DNA from: Aeromicrobium tamlense
GTDB lineage: Bacteria > Actinomycetota > Actinomycetes > Propionibacteriales > Nocardioidaceae
Assembly (NCBI RefSeq): GCF_013408555.1
Contig: NZ_JACBZN010000001.1
Location: 1,550,001-1,614,000, forward strand
DNA: 64,000 nt
Reading direction: 5' to 3'
Under the pieces are notes generated by a model that had not been told where the DNA came from, searched no databases, and was given only the letters and a program-made list of their open reading frames with translations. The translations under genes and the position numbers were made by a program. Shown piece by piece: positions 44,952-54,084 of this stretch; the stretch's first letter is position 1, and each line of letters opens with the position of its first letter.

Positions 44952-46486
44952 AGCGGCGGACCGACGACCGGATCCTCAGCACCGTGCTGGTCTCCCCACC
45001 GCGCGAGCGGCGAGGCAGACGCCACGCCAGAAAGGACGCGGCGAAGAGTCTCATCGCGGGCGCGATCGCCGAACAGAAAGCGCTCGGGCGCGCCTACGCG
45101 CGGGAACTACAGGCCGAGCAGAACGCAGCAGAGTTCCTCCCCCGGTCCGGCGAGTCCGGACCGGCGGCGTTGCGGACGCCCGGACGGTTGCGGTTGCCTC
45201 GCCACCAAGACACCTCGGCGACCCTGGCCGGCGCCTACCCGTTCCTGGCCGAAGGCGGGACCGGCAGCGAGGGTGTGTTTGTCGGCCAGGACCTCTACAG
45301 CGGAAGCTCCTTCGTCTACGACCCGTGGGTCCTGTATTCGCGCGGCATGATCACCGCCCCGAACGTGGTGATCGCCGGCATCGTCGGTGCCGGAAAGTCA
45401 TCCCTGGCCAAGAGCCTCTACACCCGATCCATCCCGTTTGGCCGCCGCGTCTACGTGCCCGGCGACCCCAAGGGCGAGCACACGGCCGTCGCCGAAGCCG
45501 TCGGCGGCAAAGCGATCGCGCTCGGACACGGCATGGCGACCCGACTCAACCCCCTCGACGAGGGACACCGTCCCGCAGACCTCGACGACACCGAGTGGAG
45601 AGCGCAACTCGCGGCGCGGCGCCGCGATCTACTCGGAGCGCTTGCGGAGACCGTGCTCGAGCGCCGCCTCACGCCACTGGAGCACACCGCCCTCGACGTC
45701 GCCCTAGAGGACACCGTCCGATCATCGGACGTGCCGGTGCTGCCGATGGTCGTCGACCGCCTGCTGTCCCCGACCGCACGAGCCGACCCGGCCAGCCGGT
45801 TGACCGAGGACGGTCGCTTGGCCGGTCACGCCCTGCGGAGGCTGGTCGCCGGGGACCTGGCCGGGCTGTTCGATGGGCCATCCACGGTCCGATTCGATCC
45901 GACCCTGCCGATGGTGTCGCTCGACCTGTCGCGGGTGTCGGAGAACGCAACCCTGATCTCGGTGCTGATGACCTGCGCGTCGGCGTGGATGGAGTCCGCC
46001 CTGCTCGACCCGACGGGAGGGCAACGCTGGGTCATCTACGACGAGGCGTGGCGGCTGATGGCGCACCCGGCGCTGCTGCGCCGTATGGATGCTCACTGGC
46101 GTCTCGCGCGGCACTACGGGATCGCGAACATGCTGATCTTCCACAAGCTGTCGGACCTAGACAACGTGGGTGACCAAGGCTCGGCGATGCGCGCCCTGGC
46201 CTCGAGCCTGCTGGCCAACGCGGAGACCCGCATCGTCTACCGCCAGGAGTCCGACCAGCTGGGGTCCGCCGCGGCCGCGCTGGGACTGACCGGCACCGAG
46301 GAGGCGCTGCTGCCGACCCTCGGGACAGGGCAAGGGCTGTGGCGGATCAAGCACCGCTCGTTCGTCGTGCAGCACCAGCTGCATCCAGCCGAGCTCGCGC
46401 TGTTCGACACCGCAGGCCGGATGCATGCGCAGCGACCTGAGCACCTGGAGAACGAGGACTCGACCCGAGGCGATGGTGACCGATGA
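44948..46486 (+). CDS. VirB4/TraC-like conjugation ATPase
   Basis: 512 aa. Walker A NVVIAGIVGAGKSSLAKSL (about 139-157), VYVPGDPKGEHTAVAEA, Walker B RWVIYDEAWRLM (about 357-368) and IANMLIFHKLSDLDNVGDQG are typical of VirB4-type motors. It lacks the long N-terminal half of VirB4, which matches the SCO6880 protein upstream. GTG start overlaps the previous stop; the stop overlaps the ArdC-like gene. It energises assembly or substrate transfer at the membrane. Confidence 0.88.
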   Translation: MKRRTDDRILSTVLVSPPRERRGRRHARKDAAKSLIAGAIAEQKALGRAYARELQAEQNAAEFLPRSGESGPAALRTPGRLRLPRHQDTSATLAGAYPFLAEGGTGSEGVFVGQDLYSGSSFVYDPWVLYSRGMITAPNVVIAGIVGAGKSSLAKSLYTRSIPFGRRVYVPGDPKGEHTAVAEAVGGKAIALGHGMATRLNPLDEGHRPADLDDTEWRAQLAARRRDLLGALAETVLERRLTPLEHTALDVALEDTVRSSDVPVLPMVVDRLLSPTARADPASRLTEDGRLAGHALRRLVAGDLAGLFDGPSTVRFDPTLPMVSLDLSRVSENATLISVLMTCASAWMESALLDPTGGQRWVIYDEAWRLMAHPALLRRMDAHWRLARHYGIANMLIFHKLSDLDNVGDQGSAMRALASSLLANAETRIVYRQESDQLGSAAAALGLTGTEEALLPTLGTGQGLWRIKHRSFVVQHQLHPAELALFDTAGRMHAQRPEHLENEDSTRGDGDR

Positions 46487-47538
46487 GGACGCACGTGAAC
46501 GATGGGCTGACGCATGAGGCGAAGCTCGAGACGCTGCAGAAGCAGCTCACCGAGGCAGTCGGTGCGCTGGTGACCGGCGATGACTGGCGACGCGCGCTGG
46601 AGTTCGCGGCCCGGTTCCGCGCTCGTTCGTTCAACAACACGCTGTTGATCTGCGCGCAGCATCAGGCCGCGTATGCCGAGGGGCGGGTGCCCGAATCCTT
46701 CCCGACCTACGTGGCGGGTTTCAGGCAATGGCTCTCGCTGGGCCGACATGTCGACAAGGGCCAGTCCGGGTATGCGATTCTCGCTCCGGTGACCGCCCGA
46801 TTCGCGTCGTCCGTACCGAGCGACGGCAGCTCGTGGCGTCGTCTCGGTCGCGGTGAACGACCCAGGGCTGGGGAGACCGTTCGGTCCCGGATGGTCGGGC
46901 TACGGCCGGCGCACGTGTGGGACGTGTCGCAGACCAGCGGCCAGCCACTGCCAGAACAGCCTCGCGCGACGCTGCTCACCGGGCTCGCGCCCGAAGGACT
47001 GTGGGACGGTCTCGCCGACCAGATCACCGCGCGGGGGTTCGGTCTGCGCCTCGTGTCGACCGCCACGGCGATCGGCGGTGCGAACGGGCTGACGGACTAC
47101 GCCACCCGGGAGGTGTCGGTGCGGATGGACATGGACGATGCTGCCCAGGTCAAGACGCTGGCGCACGAGCTGGGTCATGTGATGCTGCACGGACGCGACA
47201 ACGCGGACGCCCTGCTGCATCGCGGTGTCGCTGAAGTGGAGGCCGAGTCGGTCGCGCTCATGGTCGGCGCGGCACACGAGCTGGACACACGGAGCTACAC
47301 CGTCCCGTACGTGGCCTCCTGGGCGTCCAGCGTCGACGGTAAGTCCGCGGTCGAGGTGGTTCAGTCCACCGCCGAGCGGGTCCGCACCGCGGCCGCCACC
47401 ATCCTCGATGCACTGCCCACTTCGCAGATCGCAGACGGAACCCCGCCTGGCCTCGACCGGCGGACACCCGTGCCAGGTCCGCCGACGCGCAGCCCCGAGA
47501 TCGCCTGCCGTCGGGCCGTGGAGGTGACCGGACCATGA
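46483..47538 (+). CDS. ArdC-like antirestriction protein with metallopeptidase domain
   Basis: 351 aa. The N-terminal ArdC-type ssDNA-binding domain shows RARSFNNTLLICAQHQAAYA and HVDKGQSGYAILAPV. The C-terminal part has the zinc motif HELGHVMLH (about 227-235) followed by EVEAESVALMV, as in ImmA/IrrE and ArdC peptidases. ArdC proteins protect incoming ssDNA from restriction in the recipient. Coupled to both neighbours by 4-bp overlaps, so it is co-expressed with transfer genes. Confidence 0.85.
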   Translation: MRTHVNDGLTHEAKLETLQKQLTEAVGALVTGDDWRRALEFAARFRARSFNNTLLICAQHQAAYAEGRVPESFPTYVAGFRQWLSLGRHVDKGQSGYAILAPVTARFASSVPSDGSSWRRLGRGERPRAGETVRSRMVGLRPAHVWDVSQTSGQPLPEQPRATLLTGLAPEGLWDGLADQITARGFGLRLVSTATAIGGANGLTDYATREVSVRMDMDDAAQVKTLAHELGHVMLHGRDNADALLHRGVAEVEAESVALMVGAAHELDTRSYTVPYVASWASSVDGKSAVEVVQSTAERVRTAAATILDALPTSQIADGTPPGLDRRTPVPGPPTRSPEIACRRAVEVTGP

Positions 47539-48041
47539 GCATCCACGTGTCCCCGCCCTACCGCCGCGCCGTGCGGCACAACTTGGATGTGCCGGTGGTC
47601 CTGCCCCAGGTCAACGTCATCGTCGATGAGCACGGCGGACTGAGCGTCCAAGTCGACGCCGAGCCACACCGCGCAGGCGAGAATCTCCAGCGAGCAGACC
47701 TCCAGCGCGTCGTCACCAACATCGCCGCCGACCTCGGCTCCGCAGTGCGCGTCGACGTGCGCGAGCACGATGGGACCGTGTTCACCGACATCATCACGCC
47801 ACCGACAAATCCGTCGGCGGCCGCTGAGAAGCAATCCGCGCCGACGTCACCCGCCGGCGTGCTCACCCGGGTGGGGTTCGCGCCGCACCAACCCGTGGCT
47901 GTCGCGGTCGTCGTCGCGCATCAGGCCGCCGACGACTCCGGCACCGTGAGACTGGCCCTTCCCCCGTCACTCGTGGCGACCTACGGCGACAAGATCGTCG
48001 TGGTACCCGAGACGGCGGCCACCGCCGAGGGTGCAGCGTGA
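47535..48041 (+). CDS. Conserved hypothetical protein between ArdC-like and coupling protein
   Basis: 168 aa, soluble. Beta-rich first half (VVLPQVNVIVDEHGGLSVQV; GSAVRVDVREHDGTVFTDII), a flexible middle and a second small domain (VAVAVVVAHQAADDSGTVRL). No known family. Overlaps of 4 bp with both neighbours place it firmly in the transfer operon. Confidence 0.7.
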   Translation: MSIHVSPPYRRAVRHNLDVPVVLPQVNVIVDEHGGLSVQVDAEPHRAGENLQRADLQRVVTNIAADLGSAVRVDVREHDGTVFTDIITPPTNPSAAAEKQSAPTSPAGVLTRVGFAPHQPVAVAVVVAHQAADDSGTVRLALPPSLVATYGDKIVVVPETAATAEGAA

Positions 48042-49801
48042 ATACACGAGGTCGCGGCATCGACGACACGCTCGTGAACCTCGGCCTGATGACCGTCGCC
48101 GTGCTCGGCCTGATCTGTGCCGTACTGCGTCTGGCGGGCGGCGTGGCCGCGTGGTTCACCGGTGCCGAGTCCCCCACGGTGGGATGGGCGGGCGCCGCTG
48201 GCGTGCTGACCGATCCGCGCCACCCCGCAACCGTCCTCGGCTCGGAGCGACTCTCCCCGTGGGCGTACTGGTCCGTGGTCGCCGCGATGGGCGCCATGGT
48301 GACCGCCTGCGCGCTGCTGACGTGGACCCGCGTCAACGCCTGGCGCCACCGGTCACGGCACGATCTGCGGCGCCTCGAGGGAGTCGCCACCAGCAGCGAC
48401 GTGAAGACAGCGGCCTCCCGCCGGGCCCTCCTGGCACGAGCCCACACACTGCGCCCCTCCCTGAGCAAGCCAGCGGCCGCCTCCGTCGGCTACCGACTCG
48501 GCCGATCCCGCGGACACGACGTGTGGGCCTCAGTGGAGGACTCGATCCTGGTCCTCGGCCCACCCCGGTCAGGCAAGGGACTCCACGTGGTGATCAACAC
48601 GATCTTGGATGCTCCCGGGGCAGTCATCACGACCGCCACCCGGCCCGACAACGTCGCGGCGACCCTCATGACACGTCAGGAACGGGGACCGGTCGCGATC
48701 TTCGATCCACAACGCCTCGCCGAAGGTCTCCCGGCGGGGCTGCGTTGGTCTCCGGTTCGTGGGTGCGAGGACCCGCTGACCGCGATGATCCGCGCCGCCG
48801 GGCTCGCCTCGGCGACTGGTCTGGCGACCGGCGGCGTGGAGTCCGGCGGCTTCTGGGAGGGCAAGACCCGCACCGCTCTCCAGGCGTTGCTGCACGCCGC
48901 CGCGCTCGACGACCGCACCCCGCGCGAACTGTTCACCTGGACGTTGTCACCGTCGTCGGCGTCCGACGCGGTCGCGATCCTCGCCAGCCACTCCGATGCC
49001 GCAGCCGGCTGGGCCGACTCGCTCGAATCGATGATCCACGCCGACCCGCGCACCCGCGACTCGATCTGGATGGGCGTGTCCCTCGCACTGTCGTGTCTGG
49101 CCGATCCCCGCGTCCTGGACGCGGTCACGCCAGGCTCGGGCGAGCACTTCGATCCCACCGAGTTCCTCACCCACGACGGAACCCTGTACCTGTTGGCCAC
49201 CGGAGCCGGCGCCGGCGCGTCCTGGTCACTCGTCGCGGCGTTCATCGAGGACCTCGTCGAGACCGCTCGACATCTCGCCGCTGCGTCCCCCGGCGCGCGG
49301 CTCGACCCTCCGCTCCTGCTGGCCTTGGACGAGATCGGCAACCTGTCGCCCCTGCCCTCGCTGCCAGTGCTGATGGCCGAAGGCGGCGGCACCGGCATCA
49401 CCACCCTCCCGGTGCTGCAGTCCCAGTCTCAAGCACGGGACAAGTGGGGCGACCACGCCGCGGGCGCGATCTGGGACGCGTCGATCGTCAAGGTCATCCT
49501 CGGCGGCAGCTCCTCGGCAGCTGACCTGCGCGACCTCTCCTCGCTGATCGGCGAACGCGACGAGAACTCGGACACCATCTCGGTCGGCGACTACGGTTCG
49601 CGGTCCATGCAGCGGTCCATCCGGCGCGTGCCGGTACTGCCACCAGAGACCATCAGGACACTGCCATTCGGCACCGCGCTCCTGCTCCTGCGCAGCGCGC
49701 CCCCACTGGTCACCGAGCTCCGGCCGTGGACCAGCCGGCCCGACGCGGACCGACTCACCCAGCAACGCGCGAGCATCGAAGCAACGCTGCGCCGCCGCTG
49801 A
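48038..49801 (+). CDS. VirD4/TraG-type coupling protein (T4CP)
   Basis: 587 aa. Two TM helices at the N-terminus (LGLMTVAVLGLICAVLRLAG; YWSVVAAMGAMVTACALLTW), then an AAA+ motor with Walker A VLGPPRSGKGLHVV (about 171-184), Walker B LLLALDEIGNLSPL (about 426) and TGITTLPVLQSQSQARDKWG, the segment after Walker B in TraG/TraD. It recruits the relaxase-DNA complex to the channel. GTG start overlaps the previous stop. Followed by a convergent small gene 6 bp away. Confidence 0.92.
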   Translation: MNTRGRGIDDTLVNLGLMTVAVLGLICAVLRLAGGVAAWFTGAESPTVGWAGAAGVLTDPRHPATVLGSERLSPWAYWSVVAAMGAMVTACALLTWTRVNAWRHRSRHDLRRLEGVATSSDVKTAASRRALLARAHTLRPSLSKPAAASVGYRLGRSRGHDVWASVEDSILVLGPPRSGKGLHVVINTILDAPGAVITTATRPDNVAATLMTRQERGPVAIFDPQRLAEGLPAGLRWSPVRGCEDPLTAMIRAAGLASATGLATGGVESGGFWEGKTRTALQALLHAAALDDRTPRELFTWTLSPSSASDAVAILASHSDAAAGWADSLESMIHADPRTRDSIWMGVSLALSCLADPRVLDAVTPGSGEHFDPTEFLTHDGTLYLLATGAGAGASWSLVAAFIEDLVETARHLAAASPGARLDPPLLLALDEIGNLSPLPSLPVLMAEGGGTGITTLPVLQSQSQARDKWGDHAAGAIWDASIVKVILGGSSSAADLRDLSSLIGERDENSDTISVGDYGSRSMQRSIRRVPVLPPETIRTLPFGTALLLLRSAPPLVTELRPWTSRPDADRLTQQRASIEATLRRR

Positions 49802-49807
49802 GGGTCC

Positions 49808-50110
49808 TCAGTAGTCCTGGCTCGCGACGTCGACATACGTTGCGCGGTTGGGCGAGGCGTTGGGATCGATCCACACCGGAACCAGCCGGTCCGCATGGAT
49901 CCAGTCGACGTGAAGGGCGAGCGAGGTCTGGATCCGTTCAGGGTCATCGACCACATAGATCACCTTGGCCTCCCAGCTGCCACGGCGAGCACGACGCCAG
50001 CCCGTCACCAGCCCGCGAGCCGGCACCTGCCATCGATGGCGCTTGATCAACACGAACCGAACGGACCGGTACGGCGGCCACGCGTCGCGCCGTCCCGGAT
50101 TCGCTCCCAT
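49808..50110 (-). CDS. Small hypothetical protein, minus strand
   Basis: 100 aa, basic: RRDAWPPYRSVRFVLIKRHR and KVIYVVDDPERIQTSLALHV. Looks like a small beta-rich protein that could bind nucleic acid, but no family is recognised. ATG 50110 is preferred over a longer reading with a low-complexity leader. Convergent with the coupling protein. Confidence 0.55.
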   Translation of the reverse strand: MGANPGRRDAWPPYRSVRFVLIKRHRWQVPARGLVTGWRRARRGSWEAKVIYVVDDPERIQTSLALHVDWIHADRLVPVWIDPNASPNRATYVDVASQDY

Positions 50111-50216
50111 GGAAGTCAGGATACGTCGATGTCGAACACCCGTTCGCATGCACAGGCGCCGGGTCGAGGCGTGCACCTGAAATGTGAGAGCGACTCAGGA
50201 CGACCAGGAGGACGCC

Positions 50217-50636
50217 ATGACCATTCCTACCCAGATGAGCATGCACGGGTTCATCGCCACCGCTCCCGAGCTGAGCTTCACCAGCACCGGCGCAGCCCGG
50301 TTCCACGCCCGCGTCGGCGTCGAGCAGTTCCGCAAGGAGACCGACGGGACCTTCACCCGACTCGACCCCGCGTTCGCGGACCTGGTGATGTTCAACAAGA
50401 CCGCCGAGCGCGCCTACTCGCGCTTCCGCGTCGGCGACCAGTTCGTCGCCTCCGGCTACGTCCACCAGTACGACCGAGACACCAACCAGCGAACCCTCGA
50501 ACAGTTCGTCGCCCGTCGCATCGGCCACGACTGCGCCCGCACCCGCTACAGCGTCGACCGCTCCCCTACCCACCAGCCCGATCCCCCGGCCGACCCGATG
50601 ACCGTCACCGACACGTCCACCGCCGTGGGCCTCTGA
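50217..50636 (+). CDS. ssb: Single-stranded DNA-binding protein
   Basis: 139 aa with an OB fold: MHGFIATAPELSFTSTGAAR, FHARVGVEQF, DLVMFNKTAERAYSRFRVGD and FVASGYVHQY. Shorter than chromosomal SSB and with no acidic C-terminal tip (ends TAVGL), typical of element-encoded copies. CAGGAG upstream of ATG. It probably coats transferred ssDNA. Heads a second small operon. Confidence 0.85.
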   Translation: MTIPTQMSMHGFIATAPELSFTSTGAARFHARVGVEQFRKETDGTFTRLDPAFADLVMFNKTAERAYSRFRVGDQFVASGYVHQYDRDTNQRTLEQFVARRIGHDCARTRYSVDRSPTHQPDPPADPMTVTDTSTAVGL

Positions 50637-50647
50637 ATCCAGTCATC

Positions 50648-51196
50648 ATGAGCACCGCACATCAGGAGCCCCTGTTCACCGACGACGAGCTCGACCAGCC
50701 GCCGTTCGAACCGATGACAGCGTTCCCTGACGGCCTGTTCAGGCCGCTGAACTGGAACCTGCTCACCGCCGACGAGGCCGAATCCGAATGGCTCGACCTC
50801 AACGCCTGGGTCAACTGGCTCCGCACCAGCTACGGCCTTCCGCCCACGGTCATCCCGCCGTTCTGGCACCGCCACGACGAACTCGTCTGGGAACTCTCAG
50901 CCCTGCACCAGCACTGGCTGAACTCCTACGACCCCGACGGATCACCCTCCGGACCGCTGGCATGGCACCGCGACTTCGCCGACGCCAGATACCGGCTGCG
51001 CGAATGGGTCTCGACTTGCGGCACCAAGCTCGACCGCGACCGCCCCACCCGCCAAACCGCGTGGCCCGGCGAACCGGCAACCGTCACCACCCTCGAGACG
51101 GTGATCGAGGACCGCGACGCCGACTTCGTCCAGTTCGTCCTCGCCGACGTCGACGCGCGGCGCCGCGTCGAAGCCCGGGTCCGGGATGGCACGTGA
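50648..51196 (+). CDS. Conserved hypothetical protein following ssb
   Basis: 182 aa, acidic, Trp-rich: FRPLNWNLLTADEAESEWLD, LNAWVNWLRTSYGLPPTVIP and WELSALHQHWLNSYDPDGSP. The WxLTxxE pattern looks like conserved protein, and similar genes follow ssb in actinobacterial ICEs as far as I recall, but I cannot name a function. 11 bp after ssb, same strand. Confidence 0.65.
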   Translation: MSTAHQEPLFTDDELDQPPFEPMTAFPDGLFRPLNWNLLTADEAESEWLDLNAWVNWLRTSYGLPPTVIPPFWHRHDELVWELSALHQHWLNSYDPDGSPSGPLAWHRDFADARYRLREWVSTCGTKLDRDRPTRQTAWPGEPATVTTLETVIEDRDADFVQFVLADVDARRRVEARVRDGT

Positions 51197-51305
51197 CGCC
51201 ACGCAGACATCGCCGACCCAGTTCTCCACAGATCCAGAGACGACGCCGTCACGACCGGCCTCTCGCTCACACCGTGGTCTCAACAGCCCTCGAAAGGTCC
51301 ATGCC

Positions 51306-51602
51306 ATGCTCCTCGCCCACGCCATCGCCCTGGCACAAGCTCGGTCCGCGATCGCCGCCCTCGCCGACCACGCCACCACCAGTGACGCCGCCGTCGAATA
51401 CGAACGCGCCCTACTACAACTGGACTGGACCCACCACGACATCACGCCCGGCATCACGCCACTACTCGACGACCCCAGCGACGTGTTGCTCGGGATCGCC
51501 GAAACCGCAATCGACCAACTCTGCGACTTCGGCGTCGACGCGCTCGAACTCGAACTCGTGCTGTCCATGCTCGACGCCGCACGCCAGAAAGACCACTGCT
51601 GA
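51306..51602 (+). CDS. Small helical hypothetical protein
   Basis: 98 aa, acidic and helical (LAHAIALAQARSAIAALADH; LLGIAETAIDQLCDFGVDAL). Its stop overlaps the start of the 435-aa gene (TGATG), so the two are co-translated. Unknown function. Confidence 0.6.
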   Translation: MLLAHAIALAQARSAIAALADHATTSDAAVEYERALLQLDWTHHDITPGITPLLDDPSDVLLGIAETAIDQLCDFGVDALELELVLSMLDAARQKDHC

Positions 51603-52909
51603 TGTACGGGCAGAACACCCGCGTCATCCGCGAACAACTCGCCATCCTGCTGCGCCAACGCCGCATCCAGCACCGGATCGGCGGACCGGGGATTCCGACC
51701 CTGCCCGTGACCACGACGTCGGCCGAACGCCGCCTCCTCGGGCTCCAGCTCGGCCGCTACCGCCACGCCGTCCTGATTTGGGCACTCGAAGCCGTACGCG
51801 CCGTCGATCCGAGCCCCCACATCCCGCTCACGGACCGGCGGAACAGGTCAGCCGCGTCCGAACTCCAGATCCGATTGGAGGAATGGGCGCGCCGATCGAT
51901 GCGACGACCCAGCATCGACGAACTGAACTGCCCGCAGCGCTACCCAATCCTTACTGCGTGGCAGGCGGCCGCGCGGGCCGCGAGTCTCGGCGAACACGAC
52001 TTCGGCGCTGGCATCAGCTTCAGCTCGCTGCGTGGCGACCAGGTGCGGACTGTCCTCAAGGACGCAGCAACTGTCACCCGTGCCCTGGTCGTCCTTGACC
52101 AGCGGTACGGGAGCATCCCCGGCTGGCACCGCCTCGGTCACGCACTTCGCGTGGACGAAGCCGCCGATCACTGCATCGAACTCGCGGCGTCCTGCGGCAC
52201 GGACCCCAGCGTCGACCTCCTCGGTTGGCGGCCGAGGATCCAGCTGATCGAGGGACCAGCACCTTCCGGCCTAGCGGGCGTCCTGCACGCGCACCACAAT
52301 CTGCTCGCGACGCTGAACTCGATCCCAGACGCCCGCGACCTTCGCCGGATCGTCGCGTCCCAGCTGATCGTCTCGAGGACGCTCGGTGGCCTGGCAAGGG
52401 AGGACACTCCCCTCTACGAGGAATCTCGTGACCGCGAGCAGAGATATGAGCGTCTGCAACGCTGGACACGAGACCTTTACGGGCAGGCGGGTCATGGCAC
52501 ACCCGCCGTGCCTCATGCGTTCCTCGCCGCTAGCCGTGCCAAGGCTCTGGCCCACGAGGACCTGCACGATGCCCAGCAACTGCAACGTCTCTTGGCGCTC
52601 TCGAGACAGATCGACGACCGCCTCGGCCGAATCATCGAAGCAGGAGCACGTGAACGGCTCTTCTTCGAACGCGTGCCGCTGCCGCAAATAGATAGTCGAT
52701 CTGCCGCGCTCGTCAAGGTCCAGGCGGCTGAATACACGCCCATCAGTTCGCCTGCCGCGGCCGGCCTTGTGGCATTCGCGCGCGAGAACTTCCGCGGCCG
52801 GAATCGGGGTGAAGGTCGTCAAGTCCCGTCCCAGCACAGCCGAGCTCAGCTCGATGCAGCACTCCGACGGCAGAACTGCGCGGGAGATGGTCCTGTCGCC
52901 GCCGTCTGA
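51602..52909 (+). CDS. Hypothetical protein, last gene of the ssb operon
   Basis: 435 aa, helical and soluble: AILLRQRRIQHRIGGPGIPT, RRLLGLQLGRYRHAVLIWAL, DLRRIVASQLIVSRTLGGLA and LQRLLALSRQIDDRLGRIIE. No motif or family recognised. The start is fixed by the TGATG overlap with the previous gene. The 247 bp after it hold no gene. It may be a scaffold or regulatory protein of the element. Confidence 0.65.
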   Translation: MYGQNTRVIREQLAILLRQRRIQHRIGGPGIPTLPVTTTSAERRLLGLQLGRYRHAVLIWALEAVRAVDPSPHIPLTDRRNRSAASELQIRLEEWARRSMRRPSIDELNCPQRYPILTAWQAAARAASLGEHDFGAGISFSSLRGDQVRTVLKDAATVTRALVVLDQRYGSIPGWHRLGHALRVDEAADHCIELAASCGTDPSVDLLGWRPRIQLIEGPAPSGLAGVLHAHHNLLATLNSIPDARDLRRIVASQLIVSRTLGGLAREDTPLYEESRDREQRYERLQRWTRDLYGQAGHGTPAVPHAFLAASRAKALAHEDLHDAQQLQRLLALSRQIDDRLGRIIEAGARERLFFERVPLPQIDSRSAALVKVQAAEYTPISSPAAAGLVAFARENFRGRNRGEGRQVPSQHSRAQLDAALRRQNCAGDGPVAAV

Positions 52910-53156
52910 CGCCCCTTCCAGCATGGAAGGTGGCCCACTTCACCCAGAAAGACGCCATGGCTGCACACTTGGAGCCACGCTGGGACGGTGCTTCCCACGA
53001 GGGTTCGCGACGCTGGATCCCTTCGCTCGGAGCGCTATGCGTGCCGACGTTCGACTCGCCAGGCAGGACCGAAATGTACGGTGACGTCGTCCGGAGTAGG
53101 AGAAGATATCCCAAACCGAGCCGGACCGCACGGCTCGACGGCACGGGAGTCGCGTC

Positions 53157-54047
53157 ATGTCCACCAAGACGGTCAAGTTCTTTAGGCCAGTCCTCGTTCA
53201 TCAAGATGGGAGTCGTGAGGACCCGAATGACGACTTCTGGTCCGACGCCCACACGGTCATCGCTGGCCTCGACTCCAAGGAGCGAGGCATCAACTACCGA
53301 GCTGCTTCGTACTTCGGCGAGGCCGGAACTGGTAGCGCTCGCGCATATCAGTACATCCGAGTTGGGCGGGTCCGCTACCGCGCTGATTGGCCCGAGACGA
53401 TCGACCCGAACGGCCACGTCGACGAACTGAATCTCGACGGCCGCGATATCTTCGAGGGCGGCTACGTCGTCCCTTTCGGGACTGAGACGCGGGTGGCGGT
53501 CATAGGTCCGATTCGGGGGCTCGTCTCCGTGAACGCGATCGAGTGGTGGCTCGGCCAGACCCTCGGACTCGCCAATACAGATGTGACCCTTGAACTGGTC
53601 CCGGAGGTGGACCCGGCCCTCGCTCGCAAGCTCAACGAGGCAATCGGCGTGAGTCGGCTGTCAGTGCGGATGCCCAAAGGCACCGCACTCAACTTGGACG
53701 TCGACAGCCAGGTCGAAGAAGCGTTCGCGACGGCGCACGAGGCGTCTGGGGACGACCTCAACGTCGACATCGCCTTCTCCTTCGGTCACCAGCGACCTCA
53801 GCCTCAGAAGGCCAGCATGCTCCAGAAGGCGGCACGGAAGATCGCCGAGTCAGGCGCCGCTGAGCGCGTCGACGTCAGCCTCATGCTTGATAACGGCGAC
53901 GGCGGTTACACCGTCGAGCAGCACGAACTTATCCGCGACCGCGTTGCCGTCACGGTCGAGTTCAACGTCGAGGACGACAGCCGGCTCAGTACCGACGAGA
54001 TACTCGATGCGGTGCACACTGCGATCACCAAGTTCCGCGCCCGCTGA
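53157..54047 (+). CDS. Unrecognised soluble protein, gene A of a two-gene cassette
   Basis: 296 aa, soluble. N-terminal strand KTVKFFRPVLVHQDGSREDP, then YRAASYFGEAGTGSARAYQY, a middle segment INAIEWWLGQ-like (VNAIEWWLGQTLGLANTDVT) and a C-terminal alpha/beta part (DVSLMLDNGDGGYTVEQHEL; VTVEFNVEDDSRLSTDEILD). The layout is reminiscent of DUF6731-like proteins as I remember them, which is not certain. GGGAG upstream of ATG. It is followed after 37 bp by a four-TM protein, a sensor-plus-membrane-effector layout. Confidence 0.7.
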   Translation: MSTKTVKFFRPVLVHQDGSREDPNDDFWSDAHTVIAGLDSKERGINYRAASYFGEAGTGSARAYQYIRVGRVRYRADWPETIDPNGHVDELNLDGRDIFEGGYVVPFGTETRVAVIGPIRGLVSVNAIEWWLGQTLGLANTDVTLELVPEVDPALARKLNEAIGVSRLSVRMPKGTALNLDVDSQVEEAFATAHEASGDDLNVDIAFSFGHQRPQPQKASMLQKAARKIAESGAAERVDVSLMLDNGDGGYTVEQHELIRDRVAVTVEFNVEDDSRLSTDEILDAVHTAITKFRAR

Positions 54048-54084
54048 TCGCCGGTTGTCGGTCGTCGGTGGCAGGGTGGTCTGC

